A stretch of DNA of 64,000 nt from Ceratotherium simum simum (GCF_000283155.1 NW_004454267.1:1475956-1539955); one strand, 5' to 3'. Shown: positions 20,555 through 31,901, counted from the first letter of the stretch. Notes: generated by a model from the letters alone, not told the origin. Made by a program: numbers and translations.

Positions 20555-20740
20555 AGTCAGGCAGTTGGGAGCTATTGAAGGTTTTTATGCAGGGGAATGA
20601 CATGGCCAGGGAAAGGAGAACCTAGAAGGATCCTTGTAGCAGTGGCACAGGAAACGGATTGGATGGGGCAAGGATGGGAGGGAGACTGATAGGAGGCTGT
20701 TGTACTCATCCCGGCAAGGGATGGGAGGTCCTAAAGTAGG
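20555..20740 (-). repeat. L2 LINE fragment
   Basis: 'gggagctattgaaggttttt', 'caggggaatgacatggccag', 'aggaggctgttgtactcatc' match reverse-complement L2. Confidence 0.7.
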
Positions 20741-21106
20741 AGAGAGGAAGAAAGTTTGAGTTACCCTCATGGAACTTGGTGAGCGTTCTGGAAGGGCGGG
20801 ATGGATTCTTGTAGGCTTCCCTGACACGCTTCTGTGTGACGGCAGAAGAGAGACATATGGGGTGTTCCTCTGTGCGTTTCGGAGGGAAATGCGCATCAGA
20901 CAACGCAGAAACAAGTCAAGTGGGAATTTCATGGCCAACTCAGCTTCCCGATTTGGACAAGAGTCTTACAAACAGCAACATTTACAATTGTAAGGGTTAA
21001 CTTGGGGTGGTGGGCTCACTAATCAGACCCATCTGGCAGAAAGCATAGGCCAGTGGGGCCCTTCTGCAGAAGCAGTTTCACCCCAGACTTTATATTCCAT
21101 GGGCTA
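20741..21106. other. Unique sequence
   Basis: No repeat or gene recognised; short frames overlap on both strands. Confidence 0.4.
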
Positions 21107-21285
21107 AGGCAGGGCTTCTCAACACTGGCTGTGCATTAGAATCACCTGGGGGAAGAGTTTAAAACACTCTCCATTATAGACCAAATACGTCGGGATCTCT
21201 GGGAGCGGGGTCCTGGCGTCATGTTTTTAAGAAGCTCTTCCAGATGATTCTAAGACGCAGCAAGGTTGGAGACCACCGGGTTTAG
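21107..21285. mobile_element. MER5A-like hAT-Charlie MITE
   Basis: 'gcttctcaacactggctgtg', 'cattagaatcacctggggga', 'cagatgattctaagacgcag' and 'ggttggagaccaccggg' reproduce MER5A order. Confidence 0.82.
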
Positions 21286-21834
21286 GGTTCAGAAGGGACG
21301 AGGGAGCCCGATTCCAGGAAATGCTGCCACTCTGAGCTCTCTTGGTCAATATGCAAAGAGTGACAGGCTGCGAGATGATTTAAAAAGTGACAGAGAGGGA
21401 GGGAGAGAAGAGTAACACAAATTGGGTAATTTAAAAAACTAAGGAGGAAAGCACCATTGTAAATGGTCTATGCGGAAGCATGATGAGCTATCCCAAAGCC
21501 ATAACCATAACCTTGGGGGCAATGGAGGACAGAGGAGCAGGAACAGGACAAATCAAGAGCAAGGCAGTGCAGAGGGGTGTTGCAACACCTCCTCAATAAA
21601 CACTGAGCATATTCTAGATGTAGGATTAAGACGTTAGAGACATGACAAGGCGAGGAAAATATGCAGCTGTAATAAGAACGACTATTCCTGGGGAATCACT
21701 CTGCAGCCTTTTACATCTCTTGAGCATCCCTGAGGGCTCCCAGGGTGGAGCACTGCAGAAGAGCAGAGTCTATATCTTCACACTTCACATGATGCCCTGG
21801 CGGCTTCATATTATTTTCTTTAAAATGATTTGGT
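21286..21834. other. Unique sequence
   Basis: About 550 bp, no repeat or gene named. Confidence 0.4.
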
Positions 21835-22345
21835 TGCTTAAGAAAGCCATATTTATCGTAGAAGAACTTGAGAAATACAGATAAGCAGAAGCAGAACAAG
21901 ACCAAAGCTACACTCAGCAGCCACTCATAAAACCACCATGGAAAGCACGTCTATGGATGTCTTTCCCGTCGTCTTTCTTCTGCTCCTACTGGCTACGTTT
22001 TCTTCATAAACAAAAAGAGGATCATACTAGATCTAATTTTATAATTTTCTTTTCATTTAACAATAGATTGGGAACCTTTTTTCCTACGTTGAAAAAACCC
22101 CACATGATTCTTTTTAATGACTGCCTGTCATTTCACTGTACACATATTTCCATGTGACTCAATTCTCTTTTAATAAGCATATAGGCGATTTCCAGTTTTT
22201 CACGTATAATCATCATTGCAGTAACATCCTCGGACGTGCATCTTCAGTCAGTTAGCTGAATTTTGCTTTAGGATAAATTGCTCCAAGTGGAATTGCTGTG
22301 ACAGATGGGGTGTACACTTTTAGGTCTTCTGGTAAACAGCACCAA
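21835..22345 (-). repeat. Ancient L1 fragment
   Basis: 'cttttcatttaacaatagat', 'gattctttttaatgactgcc', 'gcatataggcgatttccagt', 'attgctccaagtggaattgc' fit a decayed reverse-complement L1M. Confidence 0.7.
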
Positions 22346-22774
22346 ACCACCCTGCAATTAGCCCTCTCTTTAACCAACCAATTCAAACTACTGTAAGCAT
22401 GTGAAACTCTTCCTGCCCTCAAGCACATGGTCCAAGCTGCAAATTCACAGAAGGGTCATTACACCAGCTCAAAGAAAAATTTAACTCCTTTCATGCGTAT
22501 ATTCCACTCTGCCAAGGTACGGTTTAAATCACCACTTTCAGACAATTTGTTTTATAATCACCAGACCTAATAAAGAGAACTTCCTGGAAATTAATCAACG
22601 GAGGAAGGACCGCAAGGGTTTGGTTTGGTTTGAGATGGTTGTTTTGGCTAGGGACAAACTGGTTCTTTTTAAAAATTGAAATTTCCAGAGCCTTTCCAGA
22701 AATTTCCAAGCCCCTCACCCTACGGAATATCATGCCCTTTGGCTCTTGGTTTTCACCAACTAAGTCTAGCTCAG
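22346..22774. other. Unique sequence
   Basis: Nothing recognised. Confidence 0.35.
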
Positions 22775-22866
22775 TGTTACAATCTTCCTAACAAAACTCC
22801 ACTCTCCAGTCCTCTAAGCCTTTGCTCATAAGGTGCTTTTTCCCACCTGGAACTTCCTTCAGGAGT
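22775..22866 (+). repeat. Probable L2 fragment
   Basis: 'aagcctttgctcataaggtg' and 'tttcccacctggaacttcct' resemble the L2 mid-region. Confidence 0.45.
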
Positions 22867-22869
22867 TGC

Positions 22870-22935
22870 CGGATTTAGCAAATAAAAGTACAAGACACCC
22901 AGTTCAATTTGAGTTTCAAGTAAACAGCAAATGTT
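22870..22935 (+). repeat. Fragment of a palindromic DNA transposon
   Basis: 'ttgccggatttagcaaataa' and 'agacacccagttcaatttga' form the left arm of a common palindromic MITE; a related copy lies at 53165-53300. Confidence 0.5.
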
Positions 22936-24560
22936 TGTAGAGATTCTTCCAGTTGCTAAGGATGTCTATTCCAATGATGCCTTCTGGAACTAGGGAAATA
23001 ACCACAGGGTGGATTCTGGGACCTACTGGACCCACTGTGAAATGGACCTGAGCTGAAACTCCTGATTGATCGCCTGACCTCCCTAAGCCCCTACTCCAAC
23101 TGGTAGACCACAGTGAGGTGTTGGGCCCCCTGGAATTAGTGTCAGTTCAGAGCCAGTGTCCAGCAGTCCCAAAAGGTCAGATTATTTCCTTTTTTCTGAA
23201 GCATAGTCACCCTGGTCCAAGGCCATAGGTCCCTTTGGGGAAGGCTGGGAAAAAGATTAACAGTGTAAGTTTTTGGCAGTATTGTGTGATCCTCCCTCAA
23301 GAGGACCCAGCATCCCTTTCATTCAAAGGGTGCTGGGTTTGTAAACTGGCTCAAGTCTGAGAATTGATTGAGGAACCGTGACTCTCTGTTCTGATTACTG
23401 CTTTGACTCCACTGGCCATTACTGTAACCACATCTGCCTTGCCTTTGGTGGTTACATGCTGCCACTGGGCCCCTGACACCCAGGATCCAAGTATCTCCGT
23501 TGCATTTAGGGATCCCGGCTGAGTAGCGGTAGTTCCCACTGTAATTTCTGACACACAGAGAAGAGTGACTGCAGAATTCATTCCCAAGGATGCTAGGGCT
23601 CTCCTCACAAATTTATTTCTCACCATCGTGGTGACCCTCCCAGGGTAGATGGGCAAGTCTTACGTGATAAATCCACTCTAACAGTGCAATGTCCTTGAGC
23701 CTTTGAATATCTTCCTCTCCTGGCTCTGCAGTATACCTAAGCAGTCCTGGCATTTCAGCTTCATTTAGTGTAGACCACCTTTTCCTGTATGCTTTAGCCC
23801 ACCAACCAACCCATTAGAGCCCTTTCTAACCCCCCAAGCAGCAACATTAAATCCAAAATCTCTACCGAGTGGGCTCATATCAATAAATTTGGACTGATCC
23901 AACTTTATATTCTTTCTACTATTATCCTACACTCTTAATATCCATTCCCACACATATTCCCCAGATTTTTATCTATAGATTGGAAAAATCATGGAGTTCT
24001 TTTGGAGTGTAGTGCCCTTCTAGTGGGTCACACTTTGAACCTCAGGCTTTGGGGCCTGCTGGGACTTGAGTCTACTTTTAGGTCTAGAAGCAAAGAGGGG
24101 TGATGGGGGTGGTCTTGAGGAGAATCAGCAGTGTCTTACAAGGCAGCTACCTCAGGGAAGATGGTTATGCCTTCTTCCTCTAGCAAAGCAGAGTTGACCT
24201 CCTCAGACTGGCAGGGAGTGCAGCAGGTGGGAGAGGGAGGAAGGGCTGCTTCTACTGGCAAAGACTCAGCCAAATTTAGGGGTCTCATGTCCCCAGATTC
24301 ATTGGGATCTGTTGATATGTCCCCATTCCAATTCTCAGGATCCCATACCCTCCAATCAATGCCCTCCCTTGAACAGCAGATGCCCTGTGAGGTTGTGAAT
24401 TCAATTTGCATTGTAATTCAGTGCCTCTCAAGGTTAGACCCTGGGAGTCTCAGCCCTAACAGAGACACACGAGATAATGGTTTCTTTCAGGGTGGACACA
24501 GATGTTTTCAGGTCATTTATGTAGAGCCTGTCTGAGACTTTGAAGTCCTGGGCTCATCCT
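22936..24560 (-). mobile_element. ERVL/MaLR-type endogenous retrovirus internal region (gag-pro remnant)
   Basis: About 1.6 kb on the minus strand without flanking LTRs in place. Two short frames (24136-24411, 91 residues; 23351-23656, 101 residues) lie in gag-like territory, and the protease active-site codons follow downstream. Coding is broken throughout by stops and frame changes, and polymerase sequence is not seen. Assignment rests on similarity to MaLR internal regions as I know them; a domain search would settle it. Confidence 0.65.
22960..23235 (-). pseudogene. Retroviral aspartic protease remnant
   Basis: Codons for the catalytic Asp-Thr-Gly triad are at 23152-23160 (minus strand), preceded by leucines as in retropepsins. 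Further along the same direction there is an in-frame TAG and then a frame change before a conserved Gly-Ile-Asp type end near 22965. The enzyme cannot be made; this is a fossil within the ERV internal region. Confidence 0.6.
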
Positions 24561-24609
24561 TTTCTTCCCCACTTTCTCTAGCTCAGTTAGGAGCAACCAG
24601 CCAAGTGGC

Positions 24610-24738
24610 TCAGCCCCTTAGCAGCTGTGGGACTCTGGGCTTGTCACTTCACTTCAATTTCATCAGTAAGATGAGGATGGGTGATAACACACGTGTCTTA
24701 GGTTGGTTGTGGGGATTGAATGAGATAAAGTCTGTAGG
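24610..24738 (+). repeat. MIR SINE
   Basis: 'gctgtgggactctgggcttg', 'catcagtaagatgaggatgg', 'ggggattgaatgagataaag' are MIR features in order. Confidence 0.75.
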
Positions 24739-24754
24739 GAACTTTGCCCCATGC

Positions 24755-24866
24755 TTCTCATCCCTGATTGCACAGTAAAATCACCCGGGGGAGGATTTTG
24801 AGGCTACCAATGCCCAGATTCTCACAGATCAATTAAATCAGAATATCTGGCATCATGTCTTTAAAA
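24755..24866. mobile_element. MER5A-like fragment
   Basis: 'gattgcacagtaaaatcacc', 'cgggggaggattttgaggct', 'ttaaatcagaatatctggca' fit part of MER5A. Confidence 0.6.
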
Positions 24867-24867
24867 C

Positions 24868-24968
24868 TTTCTGTTATGAAAAATTTCAAATGCACACAAC
24901 AGTAATATAATATGGTTTCCATACACCCATCATCCAATTCAACATTTATCAAGATTATAACATTGGGA
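24868..24968 (-). repeat. L1M 3' UTR fragment
   Basis: 'gttatgaaaaatttcaaatg', 'tttccatacacccatcatcc', 'caacatttatcaagattata': typical reverse-complement L1M 3' UTR. Confidence 0.7.
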
Positions 24969-24970
24969 TA

Positions 24971-25444
24971 CAGATGCTCCTTGATTTATGATGGGGTTAC
25001 ATCCTGATAAACCCATTGTAAGTTGAAAATATCGTAAGTTTACAATGTTATAAACCAATGTTACTGCAATAAACAAAAAATTAAAAAATAAAAATAAAAA
25101 GAAAAAAATAAAAAAAAAAGAAAATATCGTAAGTTGAAAATACGTTTAAAGCACCTAACCTACTGAACACCACAGCTTAGTCCAGCCCACCTTACATGTG
25201 CTTAAACACAGTACACTGTAGAGTATCAGTTGTTTACCCTCGTGATTGTGGGGCTAGCCGAGAGCTGGGGCTCGCTGCTGCTGCTCAGCATCATGAGAGA
25301 GTATCCTACCACATATCAGTAGCCCAGGAAAAGATCAAAATTCAAAATCTGAAGTACGGTTTCTACTGAATGTATATCGCTGTCACACCATCGTAAAGTC
25401 GAAAAATCGTTAAGTTGAGCCATCGTTAAGTCGGGGACCGTCTG
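24971..25444. mobile_element. Tigger-like (TcMar) MITE flanked by TA, interrupted by L1
   Basis: Left end cagatgctccttgat... and right end ...gtcggggaccgtctg are imperfect terminal inverted repeats, flanked by TA at 24969-24970 and 25445-25446, the TcMar target duplication. The body carries 'tacggtttctactgaatgta' and 'accatcgtaaagtcgaaaaa' (MER8/MER44-like). Without the 79-bp L1 insertion it is about 379 bp. Non-coding. Confidence 0.88.
25025..25135 (+). mobile_element. Extremely 5'-truncated L1 insertion with 16-bp TSD
   Basis: Perfect TSD gaaaatatcgtaagtt at 25025-25040 and 25120-25135. The 79-bp insert (25041-25119) is only the last approximately 45 bp of the local young L1 3' UTR ('acaatgttataaaccaatgt') plus an A-rich tail. 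It is embedded in the Tigger-like element. Confidence 0.95.
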
Positions 25445-25467
25445 TATATCTTTCTTAAATATTAAAG

Positions 25468-25740
25468 AATTATTGAGGGGCTGGCCCGGTGGCGTAGTGG
25501 TTAAGTTCGCACGCTCTGCTTTGGTGGCCTGGGGTTTGCAGGTTCCGATCCTGGGCGCAGACATATGCACCGCTATCAAGCCATGCTGTGACAGGTGTCC
25601 CACCTGTAAAGTGGAGGAAGATGGGCACGGATGTTAGCCCAGGGCCAGTCTTCCTCGGCAAAAAGAGAGGACTGGGAACGGATGTTAGCTCAGGGCTAAT
25701 CTTTCTCACACACAACAGATAAATAAATAAAATTATTGAG
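25468..25740 (+). mobile_element. ERE1-type tRNA-derived SINE with TSD
   Basis: Body 25478-25730, plus strand: 'gggctggcccggtggcgtag' head, 'ggaagatgggcacggatgtt' middle and A-rich tail (aaataaataaa). Perfect 10-bp TSD aattattgag at 25468-25477 and 25731-25740. The tRNA-like region keeps recognisable pol III A- and B-box positions. Confidence 0.96.
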
Positions 25741-26796
25741 ATAGCACAATCCCTCACACATAGTACTTGTTCAACAAATATTGCTATTATTATTAATTTT
25801 ATTCTCCTTCTAATTATGAATTTGGTTGCTTAAGCACTCTGATTTTGAAAAGGGGTGCTCTGAATGGGAGAGGTGCCTATTGATTTCACTGTCAATGTAT
25901 GGCCTCTAGTTAAATTTTACTGAGAGGGTTTTCTTCTTCTCTGAATCATCCTTGAAGCATTCTTCTTTTCAAATGGAAAGAAATCAATTTTAACTGATAA
26001 TAACTTTAGTTTTGAACTACTCCACTGCAATGGAATCAGACAGTAAGGTAAGATGGAGAGAAATAAGGAGCATGGGGAATACGGAGAGGAGATAGAATTT
26101 TCTAGGCCTATGGAAAAAGTGCTTGTAATCCTGGGATGTTCAATTCTGGCACTCCCCACCCACACACCCAGGGCAGACATTACTAATCAATCAGTGTGCT
26201 CTTTCCCACTGAACCCTAAAGCTGCGTCAGAATCCTTCTTAAGATGATGCTCCAGGCACCCAGCAACAATCAGGGAGAAGTGGCATAAGAGACGAGATCT
26301 GTTTCTTATGCCTTTTTTACTCTTTTTTTGTGCCTTAGGTAAGCCACATTACATACCAAGAAAGAAGAAAGAACTTTCTGAGAGCGAGAAACAACTGTCT
26401 TCAACTTCCTCAAAATCCACCACAAAAGACAAAGTCATTCTCATGGGATTATCACAGGGCCACAGGTCATTTTAAGACATGGAGTCTTAGAATCCATCCA
26501 GAAATAGCAAAAGGAGAACTGCAAAACCCCACGTCTGGCCTGGCTTGCTGCTCAGTGTTGGCAGTTGGTTGGAAATGAAAGTGCTCCAATGCTCTTCTTG
26601 TTACAAGAAATTAGCTTTGCCTTGTGCTGCCAAGTAGCTCTGAGTCTCAAATGTGTATTTTTCCATCTTTAAGTTGAAGCAGTAAAAATAAAGAAAGAAA
26701 GCTCATAGAAGAGATTAGGGGAACACAAGGCGGTACATGGAACTAGTCCAACAAGAGGCTGAAAACGGCGATCATAAATAACGATGAAAATGTACC
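25741..26796. other. Mostly unique sequence
   Basis: Starts with an L2/MIR terminal fragment (to about 25795). The remaining approximately 1 kb holds no repeat, gene or strong motif that I recognise. Confidence 0.4.
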
Positions 26797-27005
26797 GCAT
26801 GCTTTCTATTTGCCAGACGTTGTGCTAAGGTGAACAATGTGGACTTCCTCATTCCTCTACACAAACAACCCTTTGAGGTAGGTCCTTTTACAGATAAAGG
26901 GCCTGAAAGCTCAGGGGAGTTAAGTAACTTGCTTCAGGTCACACAGTTTGCTGTGGGATTTGAACCCAGATAGGTCTGATTCAAGAAATTGTACTCTTGA
27001 AACTA
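26797..27005 (-). repeat. MIR SINE
   Basis: 'ttgaggtaggtccttttaca', 'gttaagtaacttgcttcagg', 'gggatttgaacccagatagg'. Confidence 0.88.
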
Positions 27006-27079
27006 CGCACTTCAGATCAGCAAAGTCTTTCCTTTTAGCATGAAATGATGGTGACTTCGAGTTTTAAGCACGCCTCTTA

Positions 27080-27170
27080 CCACCTCACTGAGAGCAAGGA
27101 CTTATTCATCTTTGTATTTCCTATTGCACAGCACAATGCCCGGCACTTAATCCGTTCCTATTTGGTTGAA
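27080..27170 (+). repeat. L2 LINE 3' end
   Basis: 'gagcaaggacttattcatct', 'cagcacaatgcccggcactt'. Confidence 0.7.
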
Positions 27171-27304
27171 GTAATATTTGGTACTATTGGAGGCTTTCAA
27201 ATTCAGTGTGAACTCTGCTTGCAGAGCAACTGTGGTTCTTCTAAATGTTCCATTGCTTGTCCCAGAGCTGGGATGGTATTTTCCAGTGGCTGTGTCACTT
27301 GTAC

Positions 27305-27480
27305 TATTGGCTCATACTTTTAATACATCTTTATTGAGCACCTACCATGTGCTTGGTTTTATGGTAGCAGAACGACAGTGAACAAGACAGACCCAGTCCC
27401 TGCCTTTAGGCTCCCAGACCAGAGGTACAGACAGACTTAAGCACACGATAATGGTAACATGGGAAAGAATTAAGAGCAGA
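27305..27480 (-). repeat. L2 LINE 3' end
   Basis: 'tttattgagcacctaccatg', 'cagtgaacaagacagaccca', 'gtccctgcctttaggctccc'. Confidence 0.85.
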
Positions 27481-27552
27481 TCCTATAGAAGTGCCTTGGA
27501 GGGGCTTCTCATCCAGACCTGGAGTTCACTCTGGTGAAGGTGGCATAATGAT

Positions 27553-27800
27553 ATCTGACGCATATAGTACTAGCCATGCACCAGGCACCGATCTTAGAAT
27601 GTTACACGGATCACCCTTTTTAATCTTCATATCGATCATCAATTCAGGAAGTGGACTTTTCGTCACCAAAGTATGGATGAGGAAATTCAAGCCCAGAAAC
27701 ATCAGGTGACTTGCTCAAGGTCACGCCAAGTGGCAGAGCTGGATTCCAAGCCAGGCTATGACTGTAATTCGACTCCTCTCCTAGTCTACTGCTCTGATAC
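27553..27800 (-). repeat. MIR SINE
   Basis: 'gatgaggaaattcaagccca', 'gtgacttgctcaaggtcacg', 'ggcagagctggattccaagc'. Confidence 0.85.
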
Positions 27801-27944
27801 TCTTCCCATGAGATCTGGAAAATGAGTTGGAGTTAGCATGGAAAAACAGGCAGAGCAGACTGTCCAAGAATTAGGAGGTGGGGGCTGTGAAACCCGGGTT
27901 GGACAGCGCATCAGGTTCCAGGAGCTGTGAGCTGTTCAGAACTG

Positions 27945-28150
27945 TGGGAGAGGAGAGAGGTGGGATGGGAGGGGGTGAGTTGGGCAGATCTGAGGGGCTT
28001 TCTAGCTTTTATCCTGAGGGCACTGGGGAGCCATCAGAGGGTTTTCATCAGGGGAGCGGCATGATCAGATTTATCCTCTAAAATGATCGCTCTGGCTATC
28101 GAGGAGGCTAATGAGGAGAGAGATCAGGAAGGTGCTGGAAATAGAGGTAG
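27945..28150 (-). repeat. L2 LINE fragment
   Basis: 'ttttatcctgagggcactgg', 'catcagagggttttcatcag', 'gagcggcatgatcagattta', 'atgatcgctctggctatcga'. Confidence 0.85.
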
Positions 28151-29254
28151 GGGACAATACGGCAGGGGTTGGACTAGAGGAAAGCACGTGGGGTGCCTAG
28201 GGCACTTGCATGGCCCCAATAGTTAAGTGTCTCCTTAAATTTTGTGCCCTGAGTGCCCCCTTGTCTCACCCTAGTCCCAGCTCTTCTCTTTGGGTGGCTG
28301 CTGTAAGAATCTAGGCCAAGAGAGCATAAGCCAGACACACAAAGGACACTGGAAAAGCTGCAACTCCTAAAAATGGAAAATCCCGTGCACCTCTTGGGTA
28401 TTTTTGTTCATTTTTGACTGTTAGCTCTTATCATTACCCAGTTCATTTTAGCTTTGACATCAGAAAGGGTGGAAAGTTTTATGGGATGGAAATCTCTTGG
28501 AGGTTCCATAGTTCTTTATTTTTTTAATTGGCAGTGGAGTGGGGGGAGGCAGGAGAGAGCAGTGGGGAGGGAGGGGAAAAGCACGATGCAGGATTAGATT
28601 AAAAAAAAAGACAACCACAACTTCTTTGCAAGAGTGGAGCCAAAGAATAAATAATAAAAGCAAATTCCAGCAGAGTGGAAAGAAAGCCAACACTACCTTG
28701 AAGCGAAAGATCCTTTCTAAATGCGTTAACCGCGCTTTCTCAGCATCAAACCTCAGTGTGTTTGAGGTCCTTTCGTGAAAGACACCGTTCACAACTACAC
28801 TTTCATCTTTAGCCACATTGTATCCAAAGACCTTGGGAACCTCTGGGGTTTACTGGGACTCAACCAACTTAGATGCGCATTCAATAGAAAGGACAATTGA
28901 CATCGCTCCCTGTCCCTGGGAAGTTCCTAAAGATCACAAAGATTAAAATGTTTTTGAAGCTGATTTTAAATATGCACATCACAAGAACAAGGCGCGGAGT
29001 ACAGCAGAATTTAAACAAACCACCCCTCGGAGAAGCTGGAATTGATGCACGTGGCGCTGTAATTTGGGGAAGCTTCCAGACCATGAGTGTCTTAGAAAAA
29101 CGGGGCCTGATTTTACCTCTTCTTATTTATTTTTGTTCTTGGCTGGGTCTTGTGGTTTACCACACACCTGACTGGACTAAACCTCAGTCTGTGTGTCGCA
29201 TGGCTGCAAAGCACACATCTATGTTTTCAAAATCCGCTCTTTGCCACCTCTCCA
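28151..29254. other. Repeat-free block, candidate conserved sequence
   Basis: About 1.1 kb without a named repeat. 28680-29090 has scattered CpGs and motifs such as 'gatcacaaagattaaaatg' (TCF/LEF-like, about 28932) and 'cgttaaccgcgctttctcag' (about 28722). Plus-strand (28897-29298, 133 aa) and minus-strand frames show no domain. Confidence 0.3.
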
Positions 29255-29475
29255 GTCACGCCAATCTGGATTTGAATCTAGCTCCACCTGTCGCATAGAT
29301 CTCAGCGAACTTGAACAAGTTTCTCAACCTCCCTAAGTGTGAAATAGGGGATAATTATGGTACTGGGCTCCTGGGCTGTGGTAGGAATTCATTTAATCAT
29401 GATAGGGTGCATGTCAAATGCTTAAAACCATTCCTTGCTCATGCTATGGGCTCAGTAAATATTAGCTTTTAGTGT
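29255..29475 (+). repeat. MIR SINE
   Basis: 'tttgaatctagctccacctg', 'gaacaagtttctcaacctcc', 'gctcagtaaatattagcttt'. Confidence 0.75.
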
Positions 29476-30060
29476 CATTAACTATTGGCTTTACCAAAAT
29501 AAAAACAAAACAAAACAAATCCTGAGGCTCCACTTTTGTAAATTAAATGATTAGCTATTATGAGGTACAAGGCATTAAATTTTATTAATGCATAATAAAT
29601 GATTAAATATTATTAATAGATGAATGTTTATTGATGTATATTAAGTGATTAGATTAATAACATTATAAATATATCTCTGATACTTAAGAATTATATACTA
29701 AATGATTAAACGGGTTAAAATGAAATTAGATGAGTTAATGCACGTGAAGCAGAACAGAGCTCAATACATGGTAACACTCAATATAGTAGTTATTATTATT
29801 ATTTTTTTGGTTTTATTTTCTTATTTAGTTATTACTTTTTAAACATGATCATTCTTGACCTATTTGGGGTGACTCCTTAAAAATCATATCATTTAGGGGG
29901 AGAGGGTTATCAATAAAAGAAAAAAAGTTTGCATTTCTCATCTTAATTTTTCTTCACTCTATATCCTCTCTGTAGCCTCAATCCAGTTTTTCTGTTTTCT
30001 TCCTCAGCAGCTGTTAGTTGAGGGAGAAAGAGCAGAGAGAAGCTGAGGTTTCACCCAAAA
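29476..30060. other. AT-rich sequence with a MIR 3' piece
   Basis: 29560-29710 is strongly AT-rich with irregular 'aatgattaa' units. 29725-29800 resembles a plus-strand MIR 3' end ('gagttaatgcacgtgaagca', 'tagtagttattattattatt'). Confidence 0.5.
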
Positions 30061-30715
30061 ATATTAAGTGTTCATTGTACCTAATTTTTTGGATAATTGT
30101 TTCTTTTGCTCTAATTTCAAATTTAAAGGAGAGTTGCAGGAATAACATGAAGAACTTTGATTATAGCCTTTGTCCAACACTTCTATTGTTTACATTTTGC
30201 TTGATTTGCTTTATCATACTCTCTGTCTCTGAATATATATGTGTACACACGTGTGTGTGTGTGTGCTTCTGAAGCATTTGAGAGTGCCTTTTTACTCCTA
30301 AATACTTCAGTATGTACTTCCTAAGAACAAGGTCATTCTTTTACATAACCACAGTTCAGTGATCAAAGGCGGGAACATTCATACATTACTATTATCTATT
30401 TCACAGTTTATATTCAAATTTCATCAAACATCAAGCTCTTTTTTTTGGCCGGTAGTCCAGGATCCAATCTAGGATCACAAATTCTATTTACGTGTCCTGT
30501 CTCTTTAATCTCCATTAATCTGGAACAGTTCCCGGTTCTTTCTCTATGTTTCCTGACCTTGACATTTTTGAAGAGCAAGCCAGTTATTTTGTAGAATAAT
30601 TCGCAATTTGGGTTTGTCTGATGTTTCCCCTTGATTAGATACAGGTTATGCATTTTTGGCGGAAATACCACTGAGGCATCGGCTATTGCTTTTATAAAGC
30701 ATCTTGGAGCTTGCA
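30061..30715 (-). repeat. L1M 3' UTR
   Basis: 'ggagagttgcaggaataaca', 'tcctgtctctttaatctcca', 'tgaccttgacatttttgaag', 'cagttattttgtagaataat', 'acaggttatgcatttttggc'. A (GT)n stretch lies at 30251-30265. Confidence 0.8.
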
Positions 30716-30999
30716 TCTGTGGGGATTTCATTTGGCTACAAGTAACAAAAATCTCAACCAACAACAGTGGCTAAAGAACAAGAAGTCTGGGGCTAGGCTG
30801 ATCCAGGTTGGACCTGGCTTCTTTCTATTTTCTACCCTGCTACCTTCTGCACATTGTTGTACATGGCGACGTGCTAATTGAAAATGACAAGAGGCTTAAG
30901 GAAGAATGGAGGGAAAGATAAAAACTATTCTCTACGTTCACTTAACAAGGCCAACTTGTTTATTAGAATGAGAACAAAACTGTAATTAACCCTTCAATA

Positions 31000-31248
31000 T
31001 ATTATACTGCCACACATGACTGATAGCTGATGGTTGTGAGCTTTCTTCCCCAGAAGCAGAACCTGAGACAAGGATTCAGGTGCCAGTAGATGACATGGGA
31101 AGGAATCCCAGGAAGCCCCAGTAAGGGAGAGAGGGAGCGAAGCAAGGAAGCTACAGGACCCAGTACGGGATGTGTTTTTGAGCCAATTACCCCCGTGGGC
31201 AACCAGGACTTGGTCCCACAGGGAACCCCTGGGAGCCACTTAAAGACA
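31000..31248. repeat. Unnamed interspersed repeat, also at 46220
   Basis: 'ccccagaagcagaacctgag' 'acaaggatt' is shared with 'tccagaagcagatcctgaga' at 46253. I recognise the type from mammalian genomes but cannot name it. It ends at the ERV LTR. Confidence 0.5.
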
Positions 31249-31251
31249 TGC

Positions 31252-31901
31252 TGTTACCAATTTCACCTCACTCCGGTGGGACTCCAACCCACATTCGGAG
31301 GAATTCCAAGGAGGGGCCCACGGAGGCCTCGTACCCGCAATCCATCCCTTCCTCAGAGGGTTCTTTCCTGTTCAGTGTCTTGGATTTGAAATGAAACCGA
31401 CGTTGAGCATTCAGCAGCACAAGCTTTATTCAATGGCCAAAGAATGGGGAAGTGGGAACTAAGTTCACAAATCAACTTCTCAGCTCTTGGGGTCATTAAG
31501 CAGCTGTTAGAAGGGGTCAAGGTAATGATGAGGAGGAATATTCATAGGTATTCAGGGAACTGAGCAGGCTTTTTGGGGGAACAAGGGTGCCACCTATTTT
31601 CTCTCCTCATGTGGTTATAGCCTGTCTTCACCAAGGCAGATGTAAACCGTCATGGCGCTGGTGGGTGTGTTCAGTAATATGGTAATGTATTACAATGAGC
31701 ATGTAATGAGCTGCAGGGTCTATGTCAGGTCAAGTCAGACTGTCATGTGGTCTTGAACTGATTTTAATTGGTTTGACTATATGTCTCAGCCATCTCCTCC
31801 TTCCTCTCTTTGTGGTTTTCTGCGAGCTAAAAAGAATGTCTTAGGCTTGTTCTGAGCAGGGTTGTGGTTAAAGTCTTGTGGGGTCGGTGTGCCAGGTAAC
31901 A
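31252..31901 (-). mobile_element. Class I-type ERV 3' LTR
   Basis: 650 bp on the minus strand with terminal inverted repeats TGTTACC (31895-31901 complement) and GGTAACA (31252-31258 complement). AATAAA is at 31425-31430 (complement), and a polypurine tract aggacagggggga lies immediately upstream at about 31904-31915, as required for plus-strand priming. The envelope remnant is just 5' of it. No matching 5' LTR is visible within several kb, so the provirus is 5' truncated or rearranged. Confidence 0.85.

Noticed and set aside
25478..25730. A tRNA gene
   Set aside because: The tRNA-like head is part of an ERE SINE with TSD and A-rich tail, and no complete cloverleaf is kept.
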